Assembly: GCA_963819715.1 (NCBI GenBank)
Contig: CAWFXE010000002.1
Coordinates: 1 to 64,000, forward strand
Length of the DNA stretch: 64,000 nucleotides
Reading direction: 5' to 3'
From: DASUPK01 sp963819715
Lineage (GTDB): Bacteria > Actinomycetota > Thermoleophilia > Solirubrobacterales > 70-9
Under the pieces are notes generated by a model, which saw only the letters and a list, made by a program, of their open reading frames with translations, was not told where the DNA came from and ran no database searches. Shown here piece after piece: positions 46,856 through 56,559 of the stretch. The first letter of the stretch is position 1, and each line of letters starts with the position of its first letter. A program made the position numbers and the translations under genes.

Positions 46856-48442
46856 CTAGACCTCGAGCCGCTGCTCCTCGAGATCGAGCTCGCGCTCGAC
46901 TCGGCGCATCACCTCGACGCTGATCCGGCGCCCGTTCCGCAGCTCGACCAGAGCCTCGCGCTGAGACGCGTAGATCTCGTGCATCAGGCGCTGATAGGCG
47001 AGCGAGCGCTCCTCGATGCCGTCGGTCCCGTCGACCGCGCCAGCCTGTGCGGCAAAGCGTCGCTTGCGGAACCGATAGAGCTGCCTCACGCGCTCGATCG
47101 TCTCGTCGCGGGTCCACTCCTCCCCCTCGAGCTCCTCCACCCGGTCGAGCGCCGCGCGGGCGATCACCAGCCTGGCCTTGATCTCCTCGTGCTGCTCGTC
47201 CTCACCGTCGTCGACCAGGCCCACACGGCGAATCAGCCACGGGAGGGTCAGGCCCTGGCCGACGACCGTGACCAGGATCAGCGAGAAGGTGATGAACTGG
47301 ATCAGGTCGCGGCCCGGCAGTGGCGCGCCGGCGTCCGTGTGGATCGGCAGCGCCAGAGCGGCGGCGAGCGCGACGGCCCCTCGCATTCCCGCCCAGCCGC
47401 CAACGACCCGCAGGCGCCAGCTCGAGCGCCTGGCGATCTGCGACGGACGCCGATCGAGCGTCCGGATGACCACCGTCAAGGTGAACTGCCAGACGTAGCG
47501 AAGCGCGATCACCGCGGCACAGACGAGGGCCGCGTAGCCGACCACCTCGCCCGCCGAGCGCCCCGCCAGTCCGTCCACGATCGCGGGCAACTGCAACCCG
47601 ATCAGGATGAACAGCGTCGCGTTGAGGAGGAAGGTGAGGATCGACCACATCGCGTAACCCTGCATGCGGCTCTCCGGCGAGGCGATCTCGGGGGCGCGCC
47701 AGCCGAGATAGAGCCCGCAGGAGACCACCGCCAGGACGCCGGAGACCCCGATCTGGTCCGCAGGTATGAACGCTCCATAGGCGCTGAACAGGGAGATCGT
47801 CAGCTCGGTGTTGACGTCGTTGACGCGCTTTCGGACCTCCGCGATCGCGTAGCCGACGACCAGGCCGATCGCGACCCCGCCGGCCACGTCGCCGAAGAAG
47901 GTGAGGGCCATGTGCCCCGCCGAGACGCTCTCGCCGATCGCCGCGGCGACGGCGACCTTGTACATGACCAGCGCCGCCGCGTCGTTAATCAGGCTCTCCC
48001 CCTCGAGCACGTTGATCAACCGGCGTGGGGCGCCGACCCGGCGCATGATCGCGGTGGCGGCCGCGGGATCGGTCGGCGAGACGATCGCGCCCAGAGCGAA
48101 GGCCATCGCCCAGGGCAGGTCGATCACCTCGTGCGCGATCACGCCGACGCAGCCGGCCGTGAAGATCGTCAGCCCGATCGAATTCATGACGATGACCCGG
48201 GTGTCGTCGCGCAGGCTGTGCAGATCCGCGAAGAACGACGACGAATAGAGCAACGGCGGGAGGAAGACCAGCAGGACGAGGTCCGGGTTCAGCGTGATGT
48301 CGGGGATGCCGGGGATCAGCCCGAGCACGAGCCCACCGATGACGAGCGGGATCGGGTACGGCAGGCTCAGTCGGTTGGCCAGCGCGTTCAGGCCGGCGGC
48401 AGACACGAAGAGCGCGGCGAGAAGTATCTGGACATCCCCCAT
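46856..48442 (-). CDS. CPA1-family Na+/H+ antiporter
   Basis: 528 residues with about 12 membrane helices. Signature stretches are LPPLLYSSSFFADLHSLRDD, ALGAIVSPTDPAAATAIMRR, VLEGESLINDAAALVMYKVA (ND-type ion site) and WRLRVVGGWAGMRGAVALAA. A long cytoplasmic C-terminus (about 130 residues, HEEIKARLVIARAALDRVEE) completes it. It exchanges protons for sodium or potassium. It lies 11 bases from the convergent secreted-protein stop. Confidence 0.94.
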   Translation of the reverse strand: MGDVQILLAALFVSAAGLNALANRLSLPYPIPLVIGGLVLGLIPGIPDITLNPDLVLLVFLPPLLYSSSFFADLHSLRDDTRVIVMNSIGLTIFTAGCVGVIAHEVIDLPWAMAFALGAIVSPTDPAAATAIMRRVGAPRRLINVLEGESLINDAAALVMYKVAVAAAIGESVSAGHMALTFFGDVAGGVAIGLVVGYAIAEVRKRVNDVNTELTISLFSAYGAFIPADQIGVSGVLAVVSCGLYLGWRAPEIASPESRMQGYAMWSILTFLLNATLFILIGLQLPAIVDGLAGRSAGEVVGYAALVCAAVIALRYVWQFTLTVVIRTLDRRPSQIARRSSWRLRVVGGWAGMRGAVALAAALALPIHTDAGAPLPGRDLIQFITFSLILVTVVGQGLTLPWLIRRVGLVDDGEDEQHEEIKARLVIARAALDRVEELEGEEWTRDETIERVRQLYRFRKRRFAAQAGAVDGTDGIEERSLAYQRLMHEIYASQREALVELRNGRRISVEVMRRVERELDLEEQRLEV

Positions 48443-48462
48443 TGCTGCAATTTTCGCGCTAC

Positions 48463-49614
48463 TCAGCGCTCGCCGACGAGTCGCACCGGCACGGGCCGGC
48501 CGAACAGGTGACCCTGCGCGTAGTCGACGCCGTACGTTCGCACGAGCGCGGCGGTGTCCCAGTCCTCCACACCCTCGGCGATCGTGCGCTGGCCGTGCTC
48601 GCGGGCGATCTGGATGATCGTCTTGACGACCTTCTGGCTTGCGGAGTTGCTGAGGATGTCGCGAACGAACTCGATGTCGATCTTGAGGAAGTCCGACGAG
48701 AGGTTCTTCAGGTAGGTCATGGTCCCGAATCCAATGCCGAAGTCATCAAGGGCCAACCGGCAGCCCAGTTCGGCCAGCCTCTCTCCGAACTCAACCGCAA
48801 CGTCCACGTTCTCCAGCGCCGCGGTCTCCGTGATCTCGAAGATCAGATTGGAGGGGTCGGCGCCGGTCTGCTCGAGCGCCGCCGCGATCTCATCGATCAG
48901 ACCCGGGTCCGGGATCGAATGCGTGGACAGGTTCACCTCGATCACCCGTCCGCGCTCGACCAGGTTGACCGCCCTGCGCATCATCCAGCGATCCAGGTTG
49001 CCGATCAATCCCAATTTCTCCGCCTTGGGGAGGAAGTCGCTCGGCGGTATCAACTCGTGTGGGTCGCTTCCTCGCATCCGCATCAGCAGCTCCTCCTGCA
49101 CCCGGCGCCCGGTGCGGAGATCGACTATCGGCTGGCTGTAGACGAGCAGCTCGTCGTGCCCCACCGCGCGGGTGATCCGCCGTCGCCACTGCGCCGCATC
49201 CCGCAGCTGCCCGTGACTGCGCGTCAGGTTCGCCGCGATCACCACCACTCCCTTGAGCTGCCCGGCGGGATCCATCAGGGACTGCGAGTTGATCGAGAGC
49301 CAGACCGTCCGGCCGTCTGCCCGCCGCCCCAGGATCGGCTCGCGAACGTGCGCACGGCCGTGCCGGGCCGCTTCGAACAACGACGCGCCGAGCTCGTGAT
49401 CCTCGGGAGCGAGGAATTGCGTGAAGTGGCGGTCCACCATCTGCTCCGAGCGGACGCCGAGCACATCGATCGAGGCCGGGTTGGCGCACACGATCTGGCC
49501 TTCCGGGTCGAGCAGCACCATGAGGTCCGTGGAGGTGGCGACGATCGCCAGATACATCTGCTCAGGGCTGGGTCGCTCGCTCGGACCTTCGGATCTCAAT
49601 GAAGCAGGAGTCAT
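48463..49614 (-). CDS. PAS-EAL c-di-GMP phosphodiesterase-like protein
   Basis: 383 residues. A PAS domain (about 20-130: LDPEGQIVCANPASIDVLGV, RADGRTVWLSINSQSL) is followed by an EAL domain. Of the catalytic set I see VNLSTHS, FEITETAALENV, LALDDFGIGFGTMTYL, DFLKIDIEFV, TIAEGVED and YAQGHLFGRP, all conserved. The EAL motif itself reads EEL (RRVQEELLMRMR), so activity is likely but not certain. Start ATG 49614; the longer frame opposes the cupin gene. Confidence 0.87.
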   Translation of the reverse strand: MTPASLRSEGPSERPSPEQMYLAIVATSTDLMVLLDPEGQIVCANPASIDVLGVRSEQMVDRHFTQFLAPEDHELGASLFEAARHGRAHVREPILGRRADGRTVWLSINSQSLMDPAGQLKGVVVIAANLTRSHGQLRDAAQWRRRITRAVGHDELLVYSQPIVDLRTGRRVQEELLMRMRGSDPHELIPPSDFLPKAEKLGLIGNLDRWMMRRAVNLVERGRVIEVNLSTHSIPDPGLIDEIAAALEQTGADPSNLIFEITETAALENVDVAVEFGERLAELGCRLALDDFGIGFGTMTYLKNLSSDFLKIDIEFVRDILSNSASQKVVKTIIQIAREHGQRTIAEGVEDWDTAALVRTYGVDYAQGHLFGRPVPVRLVGER

Positions 49615-49662
49615 CCCCCGGCGGCGCACTCTAGCCGGAGCCGCCGCTAGGGTCCGGTTCCA

Positions 49663-50145
49663 GTGACCCGCGCGCACAAACTTCTCGCCCTGGTCGCCGT
49701 CGCTCTGGTCGGGATCGGAGCCGTCGCCGGCTACGTGATCGCCCAGGTCGGAGGTGTGGCCGTCACTCGGACCCCGCTCGCCCAGAGCACCAAGGTGAAG
49801 GGAGCCAAGGGCAAAACCCTGGGGCTCTCCCGCGTGACGATCCCGGCGAAGGGCACCATCGCCCTCCACCATCACCAGGGCACGCAGGTCGCCTACATCC
49901 AATCCGGGGTCCTCAGCTACACCGTCAAGGCGGGATCGGTCACCGTGATGAGCGGCCCCGCCGACGACCCGACTGTCGTGCGGAAGATCTCGGGCGGCAA
50001 GACGGGCAAGATCCACCCCGGGCAGTGGATCGTCGAGCAGCCCTCGACCATCCACCGGGCCGCCAACCTCGGCAGCGCGAAGGTCGTGATCTACCTCTCG
50101 ACGCTGCTCCGCACCGGCGCGCCCCCCTCGACGCCCAACAGCTGA
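49663..50145 (+). CDS. Secreted cupin-domain protein
   Basis: 160 residues: an N-terminal anchor or signal (KLLALVAVALVGIGAVAGYV), then a single cupin barrel with TIPAKGTIALHHHQGTQVAY (metal ligands in HHH), SGVLSYTVKAGSVTVMSG and GQWIVEQPSTIHRAANLG. Probably extracellular and metal-binding; enzymatic role unknown. Confidence 0.82.
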   Translation: MTRAHKLLALVAVALVGIGAVAGYVIAQVGGVAVTRTPLAQSTKVKGAKGKTLGLSRVTIPAKGTIALHHHQGTQVAYIQSGVLSYTVKAGSVTVMSGPADDPTVVRKISGGKTGKIHPGQWIVEQPSTIHRAANLGSAKVVIYLSTLLRTGAPPSTPNS

Positions 50146-50151
50146 GCGAGC

Positions 50152-50403
50152 CTAGATTCCGGCGACGACCTTCTGCGCTTCGGTCGCGTCGACCCCGGTG
50201 ATCTCCCGGTAGCGCTTGACGGCCTTGAGCTCCTCGCCGGCCTTGGCCAGCTCGATGACGTCCTCGGGCACGTCGTCACTCATCCGGCTGAACGGGACCC
50301 CTGCCTTCTCCGAAAGCAACGCAAGCTGGTCCTCGATCATGCGAAAGCGCTCGTTGATCCTCTTGAACTGCTCCCCGATCAGGGCTTCGTTGTAGGCGGG
50401 CAT
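50152..50403 (-). CDS. Small protein with ribosomal L7/L12 C-terminal-like domain
   Basis: 83 residues. A coiled-coil-like N-terminus (QFKRINERFRMIEDQLALLS) is followed by ELAKAGEELKAVKRYREITG and DATEAQKVVAGI, matching the helix pattern of the L7/L12 C-terminal domain that contacts translation factors. It lacks the L12 N-terminal ribosome-binding domain, so it is not the ribosomal protein. Role unknown. Confidence 0.75.
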   Translation of the reverse strand: MPAYNEALIGEQFKRINERFRMIEDQLALLSEKAGVPFSRMSDDVPEDVIELAKAGEELKAVKRYREITGVDATEAQKVVAGI

Positions 50404-50611
50404 GCTGAGATTCGTTTCTCTCGAGTCAAGGGCAGCGCCAGGCTAGATGCTCAGGACGTGGCCGATGCGGCCGGCCTGCCGTCGGCGTCGCAGTGGAGCG
50501 GCAGGCTCGACTCGCGAGGATCACGGCGAACGGGCCGAGCGCCGCTCCGAGCACGACCTGGGTCCTCCCACCAGCCGCCCTCCGTGGGGCGCGCGAGGAC
50601 GAGCCCGGGGC

Positions 50612-52093
50612 TCACCTGGCGGGGGTTTGCTCCTCTCGCAGCAGGCGGCGCAGGATCTTGCCGGAGGCTGACTTGGGGATCTCGTCCACGAATTCGACGT
50701 CTCGGACCTTCTTGTAAGGCGCCACGTGCTTGGCGACGTAGGCCATCAGCTCCTCGGCGGTGACGCCGTCGTCGGTCACCACGAAGGCCTTGGGCGCCTC
50801 TCCACCATCCTCCATCGGAACCCCGATCACGCCCGCGTCCTTCACCTTCGGATGCGAGACGAGCACCGCCTCGAGCTCGGCCGGCGGCACCTGGTAGCCC
50901 TTGTACTTGATCAGCTCCTTGAGCCGGTCGACGATGAAGGTGAAGCCGTTCTCGTCGATCCGCGCGATGTCGCCCGTCCGCAGCCAGCCGTCCTCGACCA
51001 GCGTCTCGGCGGTGGCCTCATCGTTGTTGAGATAGCCCCTCATCACCTGCGGGCCGCGGATCCAGATCTCCCCCTCCTCGCCCTCGGCCACGTCGTCCTC
51101 TGTCGCCGGATCCACCAGCCGGGCCTCCGTGTTCGGGATCAGCGCCCCAACGCTGCCGGGCGGCGTCTCCGCGACCCGCGCCAGCCGGCTCTTGTGGCTC
51201 ACCGGGCTGAGCTCGGTCATCCCGTAGCCCTGGCGGATCGGCGCGCCGATCTTCGCCTCCGCGCGGCCGGAGAGCTCCGCGTCGAGCGGCGCGGCGCCGG
51301 AGATGATCAGCTTGAGCTTGGAGAAGTCGCGGCCCTCGACGTTCGTGTGGGTGGCCAGCTGGAGGATCACCGGCGGGGCGACGTGCAACCAGGTGACGCC
51401 GTGCTCCTCCATCAGCTCCATGAGCACGTCGCAGTCGAAGCGCTGCATGACGACGATCGTCGAGCCCTTCGCCAGGCCCATGTTGAGGACCACCGTCTGC
51501 CCGTAGATGTGGAAGAAGGGCATCAGGCCGACGAGCACGTCCTCGTCGTCCAGCGGCATCGAGTTCCAGGCCTGCTCGATGTTCGCGACGAGGTTCCGGT
51601 GGGAGAGCATCACCCCCTTCATCAGGCCGGTGGTCCCGCTCGAGTACGGGAGCACCGCGAGCTCCTCGGGGTCGATCTCGACCTCCTCCGGCACGGCGCC
51701 CGGCTTGACGCCGGCGACGAATCCCGGCGGATCGTCGATCAGCAGCTTCGAGCCGGAGTTCTCCTCCTGGCGGCCCATCTCCTCCTGCGTCAGCAAAGGG
51801 TTCATCGGGGTGACCACCGCGCCCGCCCGCAGGATCCCCTGGTAGGCGATCCCCCATTCCGCGCTGTTCGGGCCGACCAGGGCGACGACGTCGCCCTTTC
51901 CGATCCCCCGCTCCTGGAGCGCCGCCGCGACGGCATCGACCTTGGTGGCCACCTCGGCGTAGGTGGTCGCCTCGCCCGTGGCGCCGTCGATGAACGCCGC
52001 GTGATCGCCGCGCGCGGCGGCCCCGCCCAGCACGTGCTCGGGCATGGCCAGGTCGGGTATCTCGATTTCCGGCTCCGGGCTGCGGTAGATCAA
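50612..52093 (-). CDS. 4-coumarate/long-chain acyl-CoA ligase-like AMP-binding enzyme
   Basis: 493 residues of the ANL superfamily. The P-loop is YSSGTTGLMKGVMLSHRNLV, then GLMPFFHIYGQTVVLNMGL, A5 region QGYGMTELSPVSHKSRLARV, WLRTGDIARIDENGFTFIVD and the catalytic Lys in SASGKILRRLLR near the C-terminus. It adenylates a carboxylic acid and transfers it to CoA; specificity is not readable. A 210-base region with no gene lies downstream. Confidence 0.92.
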   Translation of the reverse strand: MIYRSPEPEIEIPDLAMPEHVLGGAAARGDHAAFIDGATGEATTYAEVATKVDAVAAALQERGIGKGDVVALVGPNSAEWGIAYQGILRAGAVVTPMNPLLTQEEMGRQEENSGSKLLIDDPPGFVAGVKPGAVPEEVEIDPEELAVLPYSSGTTGLMKGVMLSHRNLVANIEQAWNSMPLDDEDVLVGLMPFFHIYGQTVVLNMGLAKGSTIVVMQRFDCDVLMELMEEHGVTWLHVAPPVILQLATHTNVEGRDFSKLKLIISGAAPLDAELSGRAEAKIGAPIRQGYGMTELSPVSHKSRLARVAETPPGSVGALIPNTEARLVDPATEDDVAEGEEGEIWIRGPQVMRGYLNNDEATAETLVEDGWLRTGDIARIDENGFTFIVDRLKELIKYKGYQVPPAELEAVLVSHPKVKDAGVIGVPMEDGGEAPKAFVVTDDGVTAEELMAYVAKHVAPYKKVRDVEFVDEIPKSASGKILRRLLREEQTPAR

Positions 52094-52137
52094 TCCCTCA
52101 CTCCTTGGCCGAGAGCTTACGTGGGAAGATCCGGACG

Positions 52138-52650
52138 GTGAAGACGGTCGTCGCCTACGAGTCGATGTACGGCAACACGCGCCAGATCGCCGAGGCGATC
52201 GCGGAGGGCCTGGGCAAGGCCGAGGTCCTGGCGGTCAACGACGGGGACGCGAGCGCGGCCGACGACGCGGACGTGGTGATCGCCGGTGGCCCGACCCACA
52301 TGCACGGCCTGGCGACGGCAATGAGCCGCAAGGGCACCGGGCAGGCCGCCGAGGAGGAGGGGACCGAGCTCGAGCCCGGCGCCGCCGACGGTCCCGGAAT
52401 GCGCAAGTGGCTCGCCGACCTGAAAGGCGACGGCAGAAAGGCCGCCGCCTTCGATACGCGCATCGACAAGTCGCCGATGCTCACCGGGGCCGCCTCGCGC
52501 GGGATCGCCAAGCGCCTGAAGAAGGCCGGCTACGACGTGATCGCCGACTCGCAGAGCTTCTTCGTCGAGGACTCCGAGGGCCCGCTCGCCGACGGCGAGC
52601 TCGAGCGCGCAAGGTCCTGGGGCGCCGATCTAGCCGATCAGCTCGGCTAG
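52138..52650 (+). CDS. Flavodoxin-family protein
   Basis: 170 residues. FMN phosphate loop TVVAYESMYGNTRQIAEAIA, then VVIAGGPTHMHGLATAMSR and AAAFDTRIDKSPMLTGAASR as the ring-binding loops. It is a single-domain electron carrier or quinone reductase. The GTG at 52138 aligns with the flavodoxin start; an in-frame ATG at 52105 overlaps the ligase promoter region. Confidence 0.9.
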   Translation: MKTVVAYESMYGNTRQIAEAIAEGLGKAEVLAVNDGDASAADDADVVIAGGPTHMHGLATAMSRKGTGQAAEEEGTELEPGAADGPGMRKWLADLKGDGRKAAAFDTRIDKSPMLTGAASRGIAKRLKKAGYDVIADSQSFFVEDSEGPLADGELERARSWGADLADQLG

Positions 52651-52745
52651 GCCATCGCAGCTTCGACCGGCGGCCATATTGGGCGCACCAGGTTTTCCCG
52701 CTCGACGACTCTCGGGCACCAGCTTGTGCTCGGTCGTCGGCACGG

Positions 52746-53597
52746 TCACCGGCGGCTGACGGGCGGGTCGCGCTGGCCAAGTGCCAGCGCGGCGATCCCG
52801 GCGAACATCGCCACCAGCGCCAGGGCGGCCCCGATCCGCCCTGGCGTTGAGTGGTGCACCTGCTCGTCGAACAGGGTCAGCCCGAGGACGACGCTCGCCG
52901 CCGGGTTGAAGATCGAGCTGGTCGCCACCGCCGGCGGCAGGATCCCCGTCTGCAGCGAGAGCTGGGTGATCGTCATTCCGGCGAAGCCGACCACGATCAG
53001 CGCGTAGAGGTGCCAGTTGACGAGCACCTGGGCGCCGTCGTCCTGAAGGACCTCGACGGCTCCCTTGGTGAGGGCCGAGACCAGGCCGAAGAGCAGGCCC
53101 GATGCCGTGCCGAGCAGCGCCGCCCGCAGGGCGCCCATTCGCGCCAGGCCCGCGACCACCAGTCCCGCCGCCAGGCCGATGAGCACAGCTCCGGCGACGA
53201 CCCACTGGCCGATCGGCGCGTCCTGCTTGCCGCCGGAGGGATCGGCGATCACCAGGAACAGGGCGAGGCCCGCTGTCACGACGATCGCAGCGATCACGTC
53301 GCGCCGGGTGATCGTCTGGGCGGAGAGCCAGACCCCGAGCGGCAGGGCGAAGACGATCGTGGTCGCGAGGATCGGCTGCACGACCGCGAGCCGGCCGTCG
53401 CCGAGGGCGGCGGCCTGCAGGCCGAAGGCGATCCCGTAGGCGGCGATCCCGGCCAGCCAGACCGGATGCTGCACCAGCCGGAAGAGGATCCCGGCGCTCG
53501 CCTCCTTCGCCTCGGGGGCGTCCATCACCACCCGCTGCTGCAGCACGGTCCCGAGCGCGAATACCGCCGCCGAGCCGAACGCGAGGATCACCGTCAC
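52746..53597 (-). CDS. DMT-superfamily transporter (EamA/NIPA-like)
   Basis: 283 residues with ten predicted helices, starting MTVILAFGSAAVFALGTVLQ. The first repeat has LGDGRLAVVQPILATTIVFA and the second LSLQTGILPPAVATSSIFNP and ASVVLGLTLFDEQV, the usual EamA-like repeats. Proteins of this shape transport Mg2+ or metabolites; substrate unknown. Confidence 0.85.
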   Translation of the reverse strand: MTVILAFGSAAVFALGTVLQQRVVMDAPEAKEASAGILFRLVQHPVWLAGIAAYGIAFGLQAAALGDGRLAVVQPILATTIVFALPLGVWLSAQTITRRDVIAAIVVTAGLALFLVIADPSGGKQDAPIGQWVVAGAVLIGLAAGLVVAGLARMGALRAALLGTASGLLFGLVSALTKGAVEVLQDDGAQVLVNWHLYALIVVGFAGMTITQLSLQTGILPPAVATSSIFNPAASVVLGLTLFDEQVHHSTPGRIGAALALVAMFAGIAALALGQRDPPVSRR

Positions 53598-53606
53598 GGC
53601 CGCAGC

Positions 53607-54935
53607 CTATGAGGGCGGTCGGGCGCCTCCCGCGGAATCCGGCACGTGCTCGATCACGCGGCCGCCTCGGCCCCGGGTGAAGAAACTGAATGCCCAGCGG
53701 ATCATCACCAGCAGCCGGTTCTGGAAGCCGATCAGGTACCAGAGATGGACCACGAGCCAGGTGACCCACGCGGGGAATCCGCTGAGCCGAGCCACATGGA
53801 GATCCGCGACGGCCCGGGCTCGACCGATCGTCGCGAGGTTGCCCTTGTCGCGGTACCGGAACGGACCCTCCTCCCTGCCGCGCAAGCGCGCCTTGATGAC
53901 CTTGGCCGCGTAGCGGCCCTGCTGCATCGCCACCGGGGCGACCCCGGGCAGGTCCTGAATCTCCCCGTCCTCGCCCCTCACTCGCACCATGTCCCCGAGC
54001 GCGATCACCTCCGGATGCCCCGGCAGCGTCAGGTCAGGCTCGACCGAGACGCGCCCGGCCCTGTCGACGTCGGCCCCGCATGCGTCTCCCAGCCGCCTCG
54101 CGAGCGATGCGGCAGTGACCCCCGCGGCCCAGATCACGGTGCGGGCCGGAATGCGCTCCTGGCCGGAGTGCGCCTCCACCGTGACGCTGTGTTCGTCGAT
54201 GTCGACGACGGTGTGGCTGAGCAGTGGGGTGACGCCGAGGTTCTCGAGCGAGCGGGCCGCTTTCTCCGAGAGCGAGGTCGGGAACGTGGTGAGCACCCGG
54301 TCGGCCATCTCCAGCAGCAGGACGCGCCCCCCGCGCGGATCCATCTCGCGGAAGTCGCGGCGAAGCGTGTCGCGGGCAAGCTCTCCGATCTGGCCGGCCA
54401 TCTCCACCCCGGTCGGGCCGGCCCCGACGACCACGAAGGTGAGCCAGCCCAGCCGGCGCTCCTCGTCCGTCTCGAGCTCGGCCGCCTCGAAGGCGCTCAG
54501 GATCTGAGCACGCACCGCGAGAGCGCTCTCGAGCGACTTCACCTCATGGGCGTAGGCCTCCCACTCGTCGTGGCCGAAGTAGGAATAGCGAGAGCCGCCG
54601 GCCGCGAGCAGCGTATCGTAGGGGATCGAGAGCGGCCCGGCCTCACCCGCCCCGGGCTCGATCCGCACCGTCCGGGCATCGAGGTCGATCTGGCGCACCT
54701 CGCCGAGCAGGACGCGGACGTTCCGGCGCCGCTTGAAGATCGCCCGGAGCGGATATGCGACCTCCTCGGGCGAGAGCGCCCCGGTCGCCACCTGGTAGGT
54801 CAGCGGCTGGAAGAGGTGGAAGTTCCGCCGATCGATCAGCGTCACCTCGACAGGGGCGCGCGCGAGCTTGACGGTGGCCTGCAGCCCGCCGAAGCCGCCG
54901 CCGATCACCACCACCCGATGTCGCGCCTCTGGCAC
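53607..54935 (-). CDS. ndh: Type II NADH:quinone oxidoreductase (NDH-2-like)
   Basis: 442 residues. FAD site RVVVIGGGFGGLQATVKLAR, active-site region RRNFHLFQPLTYQVATGALS, NAD site TFVVVGAGPTGVEMAGQIGE and the C-terminal membrane-binding part VTWLVVHLWYLIGFQNRLLV. It oxidises NADH to reduce the quinone pool without proton pumping. Start GTG 54935 is preferred over TTG 54956. It nearly touches the preceding oxidoreductase gene (stop 54946). Confidence 0.92.
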   Translation of the reverse strand: MPEARHRVVVIGGGFGGLQATVKLARAPVEVTLIDRRNFHLFQPLTYQVATGALSPEEVAYPLRAIFKRRRNVRVLLGEVRQIDLDARTVRIEPGAGEAGPLSIPYDTLLAAGGSRYSYFGHDEWEAYAHEVKSLESALAVRAQILSAFEAAELETDEERRLGWLTFVVVGAGPTGVEMAGQIGELARDTLRRDFREMDPRGGRVLLLEMADRVLTTFPTSLSEKAARSLENLGVTPLLSHTVVDIDEHSVTVEAHSGQERIPARTVIWAAGVTAASLARRLGDACGADVDRAGRVSVEPDLTLPGHPEVIALGDMVRVRGEDGEIQDLPGVAPVAMQQGRYAAKVIKARLRGREEGPFRYRDKGNLATIGRARAVADLHVARLSGFPAWVTWLVVHLWYLIGFQNRLLVMIRWAFSFFTRGRGGRVIEHVPDSAGGARPPS

Positions 54936-54945
54936 CCCGGGGACG

Positions 54946-56550
54946 CTACCCGGCAACTGGGGCGGGCACGCCGGCGTCCTCGAGCACGGCCATCGCCGCG
55001 TTGCGGCCGTTGAGGGCGATCACCGAGCCCGCCGGATGGGTGGCCGCGCCGCAGAGGTAGAGGCCCTCGACGGGCGTTCGCGACTCGAGGCGGCGGTCCC
55101 ACATCTGGTCGGGGAGCGTCTCGCCCTGGAAGATGTTGCCGCCCGTCAGACCGATCCGCTCCTCGACGTCGGGCGGGCCGAGCACCTCCGTCTCGACCAC
55201 GCACTCGCGGAGGTCCGGAGCGTACGTCTCAATCAGGTCGAGGGTCGCCTCGCCGATCTCGTCTCGGCGGCCCTCCCAGTCGCCGTCCGCCAGCTCGTAG
55301 GGCGCGTACTGCGCGAAGGCGCTCATCACATGAGAGCCGGCCGGCGCGACGCTCTGGTCGTAGGCCGTCTGGAAGTAGAGCTCGGCCCAGGCGACCCGCG
55401 GCTCCCCGCGCTTGGCGGCCTCGAACGCGTCCTGGGCGGCATCGAGGCCGTGGGTGACGGTGACCATCGCGCGATGAGGCTCGACGGAACCGGCCGCGGT
55501 GAAGGTCGGCAGCTTCCTGAGCGCAGCGTTCACCTTTACCACCGGCGAGCGCACCTCCCAGGCCTCGAGGCGCTCGCGGTAATCCGGCGGCACCGCGTCG
55601 CCGGGCAGCATGCCCAGCATCCGCTTCGGATCGGCGTTGCTGATCACCGTGCGGGCGCGGATCAGCTCCCCGCTCTCCAGCTCCACACCCTCCCCCGGGA
55701 CGATCCGGGCGACCGGCACCCCCGTGGCGAGGGTCGCGCCGGCCTCCCGCGCGACCTCGGCGATCGCGAAGGACACCTGCCCCATCCCGCCGTCGACATA
55801 GCCCCAGCAGCCGCCGTGGCCCTCGACCTCACCCATGCCATGCATCAGGTGGACGGAGGCGGTGCCCGGATCCCTCGGCCCCGCCCACTCTCCGATGATC
55901 CCCTGGCCGAAGAGGGCGTGGATAACGCGCTCGTCGGAGACGTAGCGGGCGAGCGTGTCGGCGATCGGCTCCTCGAAGACGATCGAGGTCAGCTCGTCGT
56001 CGCCGAGGATCTCCTCGATCCGCTCGCGGCTCGGCGAGGGCCCGCGCCAGAGATCGCCCGCCGGCCCAGCCCGCAGCAGCCGCCGGATCCGGTCGAAGGT
56101 CTCCTCATAGGCGAGCGCCCCGCGGATGTCCTCGTCGCCGAAACCGTTCGCGCGCATGTGCGCCTCGGTATCGCGGTCGTCGAGGAACTGGGCGAAGGAG
56201 GTTCCGTCGGGAAACGGGCACCAGAGGTTGGGATCGGCCGGCGTCACCCGGTAGCCGTGTGCGGGCAGGTCGAGCTCGTCGATCACCAGCTGGTCGAGCA
56301 GGCCGACGACGTAGGCGCAGGGGCTGACGAGGAAGCGCTCGTCTGAGAAGGGCTGCTCGAGGCTGCAGGCCCCGCCCAGCCGCTCGCGCCGCTCCAGAAC
56401 GAGCACCGACTGCCCGGCCCGCGCCAGGTAGGCCGCCGCGGTCAGCCCGTTGTGCCCACCGCCGATGACCACCGCATCCCAGTCGCGCGCGGCCAGCTCC
56501 GCGACGGGCGCCGGCAGTCCGACTCGTCCGAGGAGGCGAGAGACCTCCAT
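54946..56550 (-). CDS. FAD-dependent oxidoreductase of the phytoene desaturase/PYROXD2 type
   Basis: 534 residues. The Rossmann motif is DAVVIGGGHNGLTAAAYLAR near residue 28 and a second conserved segment is RTVISNADPKRMLGMLPGDA. The C-terminal FAD motif is YLCGAATHPAGSVIALNGRN. It belongs with carotenoid desaturase/amine-oxidase-like flavoproteins; substrate unknown. It is upstream of the NDH-2 gene on the same strand, so reducing equivalents could pass to quinones. Confidence 0.88.
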   Translation of the reverse strand: MEVSRLLGRVGLPAPVAELAARDWDAVVIGGGHNGLTAAAYLARAGQSVLVLERRERLGGACSLEQPFSDERFLVSPCAYVVGLLDQLVIDELDLPAHGYRVTPADPNLWCPFPDGTSFAQFLDDRDTEAHMRANGFGDEDIRGALAYEETFDRIRRLLRAGPAGDLWRGPSPSRERIEEILGDDELTSIVFEEPIADTLARYVSDERVIHALFGQGIIGEWAGPRDPGTASVHLMHGMGEVEGHGGCWGYVDGGMGQVSFAIAEVAREAGATLATGVPVARIVPGEGVELESGELIRARTVISNADPKRMLGMLPGDAVPPDYRERLEAWEVRSPVVKVNAALRKLPTFTAAGSVEPHRAMVTVTHGLDAAQDAFEAAKRGEPRVAWAELYFQTAYDQSVAPAGSHVMSAFAQYAPYELADGDWEGRRDEIGEATLDLIETYAPDLRECVVETEVLGPPDVEERIGLTGGNIFQGETLPDQMWDRRLESRTPVEGLYLCGAATHPAGSVIALNGRNAAMAVLEDAGVPAPVAG

Positions 56551-56559
56551 GCCCCCACC

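Noticed and set aside
50404..50611. Gap between the L12-like gene and the acyl-CoA ligase
   Set aside because: No conserved frame, hairpin terminator or repeat was seen.
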